Positions 1 to 6,672 of a stretch of DNA of 64,000 nt are shown piece after piece. The notes beneath the pieces are model-generated. The model was not told where the DNA came from. It did not search any database and saw only the letters and a program-made list of their open reading frames with translations. A program made the position numbers and the translations under genes. The DNA is from Verrucomicrobiota bacterium. Its GTDB lineage: Bacteria > Verrucomicrobiota > Verrucomicrobiia > Limisphaerales > JACRJZ01. How positions within the stretch are numbered: position 1 is the first letter of the stretch; each line of letters starts with the position of its first letter. The stretch covers positions 1 through 64,000 of the forward strand of contig JACRJZ010000143.1 of assembly GCA_016219875.1 (NCBI GenBank). The letters are read 5' to 3'.

Positions 1-252
1 GAGAAAGGCTCCCTGGTCCACACCCCCCACCAACCCTTCAAGCACTGGCCCAAAGTCTTCAAGAACGCCAGCACGCTCCCCAGTGCCGTGCTGGACCGTC
101 TCCTGCATCACGCCGAAACCGTGATCCTCGAGGGTCAGAGCTACCGCATGAAAGACCAGATCGAAACCCCGCAGCTGCGCGGCGACCACTCCGGGCGGCT
201 TGCGCCAGCAGGCCGCCCTTTTTCATGTCCAGCTCAGGCGGCACCACGGTGA
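1..252 (+). CDS. istB: IS21-family helper ATPase IstB, 3' end only
   Basis: The reading frame is open from the first base and stops with TGA at 250-252, giving the last 83 residues of a protein cut by the window edge. The stretch HWPKVF, then SAVLDRLLHH, then ILEGQSYRMK matches the end of the AAA+ domain of IstB, the ATP-binding target-selection partner of the IS21 transposase IstA. The Walker motifs lie outside the window. The last 20 or so residues are Pro/Ala/Gly-rich and unlike the family, so the original stop may have been lost. No clear terminal inverted repeat was found before cheY. Confidence 0.72.
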   Translation, partial: EKGSLVHTPHQPFKHWPKVFKNASTLPSAVLDRLLHHAETVILEGQSYRMKDQIETPQLRGDHSGRLAPAGRPFSCPAQAAPR

Positions 253-525
253 CTTTCAAACCGACGGAATCCGTGATGTCCCCACCGGCGCTAACGCGCG
301 TCGCGGCACTTTTCGCTCAAGTGCCTGGGCCACTCTCCGATAAACCGACGGCGACAGCGAGACTGGGCCTGAACAAGGCCGGCCTCGGATTTACCTGGAG
401 AGCACGATGTCGATGCGTGGCCGGACCCACCCCAGGCCCTGACCAGGGCCGCCCGCCGGAGGGCCGCGGCCACGGGCGCGAGAGTTCGCGAGGGGACAGA
501 GGCTCCCAGGTGTTTTGAGAAATGT

Positions 526-891
526 ATGAAAGCGCTCATTATTGACGACTCCCGCACCATGCGGATGATCATCGGACGCATCCTCCGCGAATTGGGCTTT
601 GAAATCCACGAGGCCGGCAACGGCATCGAAGGACTCGACCGGCTCCGCGAAATCGGCCAGCCCGACATCACGCTCGTGGATTGGAACATGCCGGAGATGA
701 CCGGCTTCGAGTTCCTCAAGGCCGTCCGCGCGCAGTCGGAGTACGACTCCATGAAACTGATGATGGTGACCACCGAGACGGAGATGAACCAGGTGGCCAA
801 CGCCCTGGATGCCGGCGCCAACGAGTACGTGATGAAGCCTTTCACGAAGGACGTGATCAAGGAGAAGCTCAGTCTCCTGGGCGTCGCGTAG
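526..891 (+). CDS. cheY: CheY-like single-domain response regulator
   Basis: A stand-alone receiver domain of 121 residues, the standard CheY length. The acidic pocket is D7-D8, the phospho-acceptor is D52 (TLVDWNMP), the switch Thr is in MVTTE (82-83) and the conserved Lys is K104 (YVMKPF). There is no output domain, so it should act by protein contact, for example with a flagellar or pilus motor or a polarity protein. It is the first gene of a same-strand group with cheB and cheR, 120 bp upstream of cheB. No kinase CheA or MCP lies in the window. Confidence 0.93.
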   Translation: MKALIIDDSRTMRMIIGRILRELGFEIHEAGNGIEGLDRLREIGQPDITLVDWNMPEMTGFEFLKAVRAQSEYDSMKLMMVTTETEMNQVANALDAGANEYVMKPFTKDVIKEKLSLLGVA

Positions 892-1011
892 GCTTTGTTG
901 TTGCTCCGCATGATGTCACCAGGCCGCTCTCCTGCCCTGCCCCGGTGCCCGGCGTTTCGCGCGGACCCGGAACAGGGCGGGGGACCGCCTTGACCCAAGA
1001 ACCACCGCCGT

Positions 1012-2154
1012 ATGCGCAGAATCCGTGTGCTGATTGTGGACGACTCGATCGTCGTGCGCCGGCTCGTTTCTGACGTGCTGGCGGCCGATCCGGCCCTCGA
1101 GGTGGCCGGGGTCGCAGCCACGGGCCGGATCGCGTTGGCCAAAATTCCCCAAGTCAATCCAGATGTGGTCGCCCTCGACGTGGAGATGCCGGATTTGGAC
1201 GGGATTTCCACTCTGCGCGAACTCCGGAAGACGTACCCTGTGCTCCCGGTCATCATGTTCAGCACGCTGACCGAGCGCGGCGCGGCCACGACGATTGAGG
1301 CGCTGACCATGGGCGCCAACGACTACGTCACCAAGCCAGCCAACGTCGGCAGTGTCACGGCGGCCATGAGCCAGGTGCGGGACGCCCTTATCCCCAAGAT
1401 CAAAGTCCTCTGTGCGCGCCAGCTTGGAATCCCAGTGAACGGCTCACCGGCTCCGGCCCTGGTGAAGACGGTGACGCCCGCCGGCAACGGCCACCCGCCG
1501 GCTCCGGCCGCCGCGCCTCTGCCGCAACTGGCCACGGTGGACCAATGCGTCCAGGTGCTCGCCATCGGCACTTCCACCGGTGGTCCCAATGTGCTGGCGG
1601 ACTTGCTGACCACCTTCCCGGAGAATTTTCCCGTGCCCATTTTGATCGTGCAGCACATGCCGCCGGTGTTCACGCGGATGCTGGCGGACCATCTCACGGC
1701 GAAGTGCCGAGTGCCCGTGGTCGAAGGGACGCCGGGGGACGAAGTGCGGGCCGGGCAGGCGTGGATCGCTCCGGGAGGCTTCCACATGACCGTGGCGGCC
1801 GAGGGACAGACGGTGAAGATTCACACCAATCAGAACCCGCCGGAGAACTCCTGCCGGCCAGCGGTGGACGTGTTGTTCCGCTCCGTGGCCGAGATCTATC
1901 GCGGCGGGACACTGGGCGTCGTCCTGACCGGCATGGGCCATGACGGTTTGCGGGGCAGTGAGTGCATCCGCTCCGAAGGCGGCCGCATTCTGGCGCAAGA
2001 CGAGGCCAGCAGTGTGGTCTGGGGCATGGCCGGAGCCGTGGCCCGGGCCGGCTTGGCCGATGGCGCGTGGGCCGTGCCGCAACTGGCTCAACTCATTCTT
2101 CGCCGACTGCAAGTCGGCCGCCCCAACTGGCGGCCGTCGGCCGCCCAGCCATGA
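1012..2154 (+). CDS. cheB: Chemotaxis protein-glutamate methylesterase CheB
   Basis: CheB removes methyl groups from receptor glutamates and deamidates glutamines, resetting chemoreceptor gain. Residues 4-120 are a receiver domain with phospho-site D56 (ALDVEMP) and Lys in YVTKP. After a Pro/Ala linker (145-172) comes the esterase domain with catalytic S188 (GTSTGGP), H215 (QHMPP) and D311 (GMGHDG). At 380 residues it is slightly long. The last ~20 residues are encoded by GC-rich palindromic sequence (CGACTGCAAGTCGGC at about 2104-2118) and probably were added by a repeat. cheR follows on the same strand. Confidence 0.95.
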   Translation: MRRIRVLIVDDSIVVRRLVSDVLAADPALEVAGVAATGRIALAKIPQVNPDVVALDVEMPDLDGISTLRELRKTYPVLPVIMFSTLTERGAATTIEALTMGANDYVTKPANVGSVTAAMSQVRDALIPKIKVLCARQLGIPVNGSPAPALVKTVTPAGNGHPPAPAAAPLPQLATVDQCVQVLAIGTSTGGPNVLADLLTTFPENFPVPILIVQHMPPVFTRMLADHLTAKCRVPVVEGTPGDEVRAGQAWIAPGGFHMTVAAEGQTVKIHTNQNPPENSCRPAVDVLFRSVAEIYRGGTLGVVLTGMGHDGLRGSECIRSEGGRILAQDEASSVVWGMAGAVARAGLADGAWAVPQLAQLILRRLQVGRPNWRPSAAQP

Positions 2155-2175
2155 AGCGATTTCAGAATCTCCTCG

Positions 2176-2214
2176 GCGTAGCGGCGGCTCGGCAGAGCGC
2201 CGTCGTGACTCCAG
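2176..2214 (+). repeat. Half copy of hairpin family B between cheB and cheR
   Basis: The sequence CGTAGCGGCGGCTCGGCAGAGC matches one arm of the full family B hairpins near 38297 and 45501. The partner arm is missing. It lies in the 115-bp cheB-cheR gap. Confidence 0.6.
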
Positions 2215-2269
2215 GCACGCGGCCATCATCCCTTGGAGGCGCGTCGGTTCACCCTTCCTCCTGCACACC

Positions 2270-3118
2270 ATGGCCCTGAGTCGAAATGATTTTGAATACG
2301 TGCGCGAACTGCTGCGCACCGAATGCGCCATCGTGCTGGAACCCGGCAAGGAGTATTTAGTCGAGTCCCGGCTTTGTCCGCTGGCCCAGCGGCTGGGGCT
2401 GGGCACCCTGGACGCCCTGATCGCGAAGTTGCGCCGCGAACCGGTCAACGGCGTGCATCGGCAGGTCATCGACGCCATGACGACCAACGAGACGTTGTTC
2501 TTCCGCGACCTGCATCCGTTCGAGACCCTTAAGAAGACCATCGTCCCGGAACTGCTCCAGCGGCGCGCGCCCGCCCGCACCCTGCGCATCTGGTGCGGGG
2601 CCTGTTCCACCGGTCAGGAGCCGTACAGCATCGCGCTCTTGCTGCGCGACAACTTCCCGCAACTCTTCGGCTGGCGGCTTCAGTTGCTGGCCACCGATCT
2701 GTGCCGCGACGTGCTCGAGCGCGCCCGCACGGGCCGCTACAACCAGCTAGAGATGAACCGCGGCTTGCCGGCCTCGATGCTGGTGAAGCATTTCGCCAAA
2801 GTGAGCGCCGACCAGTGGCAATTGCGCGAGGAGGTCCGGTCCATGGTCGAGTTTCAGGAGATGAATCTGGCCCGCGCCTTCCCGCCCATGCCGTCCTTCG
2901 ATCTCGTCTTCCTGCGCAACGTGATGATCTACTTCGACACGGAAACGAAGCGCGCAATCCTGGCCCGCATCCGCCGCGTGTTGGCGCCGGACGGCTACCT
3001 CTTTCTGGGCTGCGCCGAGACGACGCTGAACCTCGACGACAGCTACGAAACCGTGACGCTCGGCAAAACCATGTGCTACCGCCAGAAGGCGGCGACGGCC
3101 GGAGCGCAGACTTTCTAG
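2270..3118 (+). CDS. cheR: Chemotaxis protein methyltransferase CheR
   Basis: CheR methylates receptor glutamates with S-adenosylmethionine, opposing CheB. The 282-residue product starts at the ATG giving MALSRNDFEYVREL; this was preferred over upstream in-frame starts because those read into cheB. An N-terminal helical domain (about 1-75) precedes the Rossmann methyltransferase domain with the SAM motif IWCGACSTGQEPYS and a later DLVFLRNVMIYF segment typical of CheR. The stop TAG sits inside a small palindrome (GCAGACTTTCTAGTCTGC, 3107-3124), so the last residues (AQTF) appear repeat-derived. The neighbour selA is convergent. Confidence 0.94.
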   Translation: MALSRNDFEYVRELLRTECAIVLEPGKEYLVESRLCPLAQRLGLGTLDALIAKLRREPVNGVHRQVIDAMTTNETLFFRDLHPFETLKKTIVPELLQRRAPARTLRIWCGACSTGQEPYSIALLLRDNFPQLFGWRLQLLATDLCRDVLERARTGRYNQLEMNRGLPASMLVKHFAKVSADQWQLREEVRSMVEFQEMNLARAFPPMPSFDLVFLRNVMIYFDTETKRAILARIRRVLAPDGYLFLGCAETTLNLDDSYETVTLGKTMCYRQKAATAGAQTF

Positions 3119-3143
3119 TCTGCGTGAGGCACTGCAAAACTCC

Positions 3144-3208
3144 GTAGCAGCCGACGTGAGGAGGCTCAAACTTCAATGAAAACGGAGCCTCCTCACGTCG
3201 GCTGCTAC
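3144..3208. repeat. Family A palindromic repeat, copy 1
   Basis: A 65-nt hairpin with near-perfect 24-bp arms beginning GTAGCAGCCGACGTGAGGAG and a short asymmetric loop (AAACTTCAATGAAAAC). It lies between the convergent cheR and selA ends and overlaps the last bases of selA, so it could act as a two-way terminator. Four more copies occur near 15139, 33721, 38429 and 54892. Confidence 0.9.
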
Positions 3209-4620
3209 AGCCCTGTGATTCGTCCCAGCGCCGCCGCGATCGCGGGCACCTGTTCGTCGGTGACGGTTCTCACGTCCAGGCACATCACATCCTCCTCGAT
3301 CCGCCCGAAGACACAGGCGTCGTCCAGCCGCAACCGCCGGGCCAGTTCAGAAGCATTCATCCCGGCGACAGACACCTTGACCAGCACGCTCGGAATGGTT
3401 TCCGTGGGCAACGAGCCGCTGCCGAGATAAGCCGTGCCGTCGGAGAGGACCGCCTGGGCCTGCGGTGCGGTAGTCGCGATGGTAGCGGCCAGCGACTCGG
3501 CGCGCGCGCGCAACGTTTCCATGGGCGTGGCCATCATGCGGTACGTCGGATGATCGTGCTTGAGGCGATCTGGATCGCGGAACAGGTGGAGTGTCCGTTC
3601 GAGCACCATGGCGCAGGTCTTGTCCACGCGCAGCGCGCGCATGAGCGGGTGCTTGCGCAGTCGGTCGATCAGGGCTTTGCGGCCCACGATGATTCCCGCC
3701 TGGCCCGCGCCGATGAGCTTATCGCCGCTGAACAACACCACGTCTGCGCCCGCTTCGATGGATTCACGCACGGTCGGCTCGTGCGGCAAACCGAACGGCT
3801 TGAGACTGACGAGCGCGCCCGCGCCGAGATCGTCGATCAAGAGCAAGCCGCGGCTGTGAGCCAGTTCTGCGAGGTCGCGCAACGGCACCTCGCTGGTGAA
3901 GCCGATGACCCGGTAGTTGCTCGGATGCACGCGCATCAGGGCCGCGGTCTGGTCGGTGACCGCGTTGCGGTAATCCTTGAGATGCGTGCGGTTGGTCGCG
4001 CCTACCTCGACCAGCTTGGCCCCGCTTTGCGCCATGACCTCCGGCAGGCGGAACGATCCGCCGATCTCGATGAGTTGCCCGCGCGACACGACGACTTCCT
4101 TCCCCGCCGCCAACGCGGCCAGCACCAGCATGGTGGCGGCGGCGTTGTTGTTGACGACGGTGGCGGCTTCCGCGCCGGTAAGTTCGGTGAGGACCGGCTC
4201 GATGAGTTCATCGCGCTCCGCCCGCTCGCCGCTGTCGCGATGCACTGCCAGTGTGCAACAGCCTTTGAACTCCGGGATGATCGAATCCACCACTGCGCCG
4301 GGAAGGACCGCCCGGCCCAGTCCGGTGTGAAGAATGATGCCCGTGGCGTTGATGGCTTCGCGAATGCGTGGCTCCGTGGCTTGCTTGAGAAATTCCGCCG
4401 CGCGGCTGAGCACGGCCTCCGCGGTCAAATGCTGCGCGCCGCAGTGGCCGGCAGAATCCGCCAACACCTGTTGGCGCAGTTGGGTGACCGCGCGTCGCAC
4501 GCACTCCGTGACCAACGCGGCCGGATGCTGATCGAGCCAGCGGACCACGGTGTCGGTCTTCAGCAGTTCAGTGATTGAGGGCAAGCTGCGCAGCAACTCC
4601 TGTTTTGGCTCCGGTATCAT
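3205..4620 (-). CDS. selA: L-seryl-tRNA(Sec) selenium transferase SelA
   Basis: SelA is a PLP enzyme that converts Ser-tRNA(Sec) to Sec-tRNA(Sec) with selenophosphate. It shows the SelA N-terminal LRSLPSITELL, the INATGIILHTGLGRA motif and the PLP lysine in FSGDKLIGAGQAG (about residue 301). The start at 4620 (MIPEPKQ) gives 471 residues; an in-frame ATG at 4644 would add eight residues, and neither has a clear ribosome site. No selB, selD or tRNA-Sec is seen within the window, so selA is an orphan here. It converges with cheR. Confidence 0.93.
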   Translation of the reverse strand: MIPEPKQELLRSLPSITELLKTDTVVRWLDQHPAALVTECVRRAVTQLRQQVLADSAGHCGAQHLTAEAVLSRAAEFLKQATEPRIREAINATGIILHTGLGRAVLPGAVVDSIIPEFKGCCTLAVHRDSGERAERDELIEPVLTELTGAEAATVVNNNAAATMLVLAALAAGKEVVVSRGQLIEIGGSFRLPEVMAQSGAKLVEVGATNRTHLKDYRNAVTDQTAALMRVHPSNYRVIGFTSEVPLRDLAELAHSRGLLLIDDLGAGALVSLKPFGLPHEPTVRESIEAGADVVLFSGDKLIGAGQAGIIVGRKALIDRLRKHPLMRALRVDKTCAMVLERTLHLFRDPDRLKHDHPTYRMMATPMETLRARAESLAATIATTAPQAQAVLSDGTAYLGSGSLPTETIPSVLVKVSVAGMNASELARRLRLDDACVFGRIEEDVMCLDVRTVTDEQVPAIAAALGRITGL

Positions 4621-4790
4621 AGGTCCAGCGTGCGATGTCGGCATTGAACGGTCGGATCGCGCGGAGCATGACGGGCGCGAGGCGTTGGGTCAACTGCGGG
4701 GTAAGAGGGGCGGAATTGACACAGGGCCGAGCTTGCAGCAATCGCTCACGACTCAGGGCTTGGGGCACAGTGGGGGGAGCGGCCTGCAAA

Positions 4791-5093
4791 TCACGCGGCC
4801 ATTCGTTCTTCGGAAGCAAAGTGGGCGTCCGTTTCTGGCTGGCTGCTGGCGCGACCTTTTTCACACCAGAATCGCAACACGTCGGGGCAGATGTCGTATT
4901 CGTTGGGCCACACCACGGAGCCGTTCTTGACCCGCACCCGGCGGAAAAAAGCCGGCTGCTTCAGCGGGTCCACGATGGGCCAGTCGGAGGCGAGCACATG
5001 GTCCTTCAGGTCCACCTCGGCAGCGAAACCGTCGGCGAAGGTCACGCGCAGTCGGAAGTTTGAAAGCGCTTTGGCTTTGGTGACAGTATGCAT
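4791..5093 (-). CDS. DUF2442 domain protein, coupled to DUF4160 gene
   Basis: A 100-residue protein whose first ~75 residues (ALSNFRLRVTFADG, then VDLKDHV, then VVWPNEYDICPDVL) fit DUF2442, a small domain often encoded next to DUF4160. Its ATG overlaps the stop of the upstream DUF4160 gene in a TGATG arrangement, which implies coupled translation. The pair has the size and organisation of a toxin-antitoxin-like module, but a toxic activity is not established for this family. The C-terminal tail is Ser/Glu-rich. A longer in-frame start at 5183 is less likely because it would read through the upstream gene. Confidence 0.8.
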   Translation of the reverse strand: MHTVTKAKALSNFRLRVTFADGFAAEVDLKDHVLASDWPIVDPLKQPAFFRRVRVKNGSVVWPNEYDICPDVLRFWCEKGRASSQPETDAHFASEERMAA

Positions 5094-5353
5094 CAATCGA
5101 GTCCTTTGATTTTGGCTGGCTTTCGTCCTTGGCGGGCTTGGTTCCACGCGTTGAAGAGGGCAGCTTGGTTGAGCAATGTCCATTCGACAATCAAGGCGGC
5201 CACTCGTGGAGGCAACTGACCGTCCACCAATGCCGCGTCGCGAATCCGGACCTTGGCGGCGTGTTTGCCGTAGCGCGCATGGAAGTGGGGATCACCGTGG
5301 TCGTTGAACCACATGATGATCTTGATTCCCAGGAATCGCGAAATCTCAGGCAC
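5093..5353 (-). CDS. DUF4160 domain protein
   Basis: An 86-residue protein with the DUF4160 signature: MPEISRFLGIKIIMWFNDHG, then PHFHARYG, then LPPRVAALIVEW and LFNAWNQA. It is the first gene of a two-gene unit with the DUF2442 gene, with a TGATG overlap. The invariant His/His pair in HFHARY is present. Function is unknown; the pairing suggests a small addiction or regulatory module. It lies between mnmA and selA on the same strand. Confidence 0.85.
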   Translation of the reverse strand: MPEISRFLGIKIIMWFNDHGDPHFHARYGKHAAKVRIRDAALVDGQLPPRVAALIVEWTLLNQAALFNAWNQARQGRKPAKIKGLD

Positions 5354-5419
5354 GCTCGGAGCCTAGGCCAATCCCACGAGGAGTCAAAGAGCTTGTCAGG
5401 CGTTCGACGAAAGTGGAGT

Positions 5420-6505
5420 TCATCGCCCTATCCACCCGCCCCCCAACACCAGGTCATCCTGGTAGAACACGCACGCCTGGCCAGGTGTCACGGCGCGCTG
5501 GGGGACGTGGAGCTTCACGCGGGCGCGGCCGTGGGGCAGGGGAGTGATGGTGGCGTTCGTGCCGGGGTGGTTGTAGCGAATCTTTGCCAGCGCCTCGAAG
5601 CTCGCGGACGGCGGCTCGAACGGAATCCAATTGCAGCGGTCCACCGTGAATTCGTCACGGTCCAACGCAGCGTCGTCGCCGACGACGACGCGGTTGGTGG
5701 CAGGGTCGAGATCAATCACGTAAAGCGGCTTCGCGGCGGCGATGCCCAAACCCTTGCGCTGGCCGATGGTGTAGAACTCGATGCCGTCGTGTTGGCCGAG
5801 CACACGGCCTGCGGTGTCCACAATGTTGCCACCGTGCTTCTGCACCAATCCCGCCGTGGTGAGGAAGGAGCCGTAGTTCTTGTCGGGCACGAAGCAGATT
5901 TCCATGCTCTCCTCCTTTTCGGCCGTGCGGAGCTGGCAACTGCGGGCAACCTCGCGGGTTTCGGTCTTGGTCATTTCTCCCAGCGGAAACAGGATGAAGG
6001 CGAGTTGGTCTTGCTTCAGCGAAAAGAGGAAATAGCTCTGGTCCTTGCGCGGATCCCGGCCCCGGCGGAGCAGCACCCGGCCTGGAACACTCTCACGGTC
6101 CACCCGCGCGTAATGGCCCGTGGCGACGAAGTCCGCGTCGAGTTGGCGGGCGCAACGGATGAGCGTGCCGAACTTGGTCTTCTCATTGCAGAGCACGCAG
6201 GGATTGGGCGTGCGTCCGGCTTTGTATTCGTCGGCGAAGTACTGGACGACATGCTTGTTGAAGTCCTCCACCTCGTTCATCAGGTAGTGGCGGATGCCGA
6301 GCCGTTGGGCCACCCCTTGGGCGTCATGCACGGCCTCCGGCCCGCAGCAGCGGTCCTCGGCGCGGCTGATGCAGTCCTGCGGCCAGACCTTGAGCGTGAT
6401 GCCGACGACCTCGCAGCCCTGCTCCAACAGCAAGGCTGCCGCAGAGGAAGAATCCACTCCGCCACTCATGCCAACGACCACGCGCGTTTTCTTTGCGTCA
6501 TTCAC
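5420..6505 (-). CDS. mnmA: tRNA-specific 2-thiouridylase MnmA
   Basis: MnmA thiolates U34 of Lys, Glu and Gln tRNAs using ATP and a persulfide relay. The PP-loop SGGVDSS is at 14-20, the catalytic cysteines are C103 in NPCVLCNE and C204 in MEICFVPD, and HYARV lies between them. The length of 361 residues is normal for the family. It starts 168 bp from the divergent cytochrome gene and is followed at a 66-bp gap by the DUF4160 gene. Housekeeping function, high certainty. Confidence 0.96.
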   Translation of the reverse strand: MNDAKKTRVVVGMSGGVDSSSAAALLLEQGCEVVGITLKVWPQDCISRAEDRCCGPEAVHDAQGVAQRLGIRHYLMNEVEDFNKHVVQYFADEYKAGRTPNPCVLCNEKTKFGTLIRCARQLDADFVATGHYARVDRESVPGRVLLRRGRDPRKDQSYFLFSLKQDQLAFILFPLGEMTKTETREVARSCQLRTAEKEESMEICFVPDKNYGSFLTTAGLVQKHGGNIVDTAGRVLGQHDGIEFYTIGQRKGLGIAAAKPLYVIDLDPATNRVVVGDDAALDRDEFTVDRCNWIPFEPPSASFEALAKIRYNHPGTNATITPLPHGRARVKLHVPQRAVTPGQACVFYQDDLVLGGGWIGR

Positions 6506-6672
6506 GGGCTGCGAAGATAGCCCACTCCCGGGGCGAGTAAAGACACGCGCTCAGCTTCCGATTGTTCATGGGATTCGCCCCTGAGACGGGCTGGTTCGCC
6601 CCGGCTCCAGCGCATCCGGCCCTCCCTGCGGTGGAAGCCGGCCGGACGAGTGGCATAGTAGCGCCCTAATCA

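Noticed and set aside
3107..3208. A riboswitch or SECIS-like structure near the selA end
   Set aside because: The hairpin is the repeated family A element found at four other unrelated loci, so it is not specific to selA.
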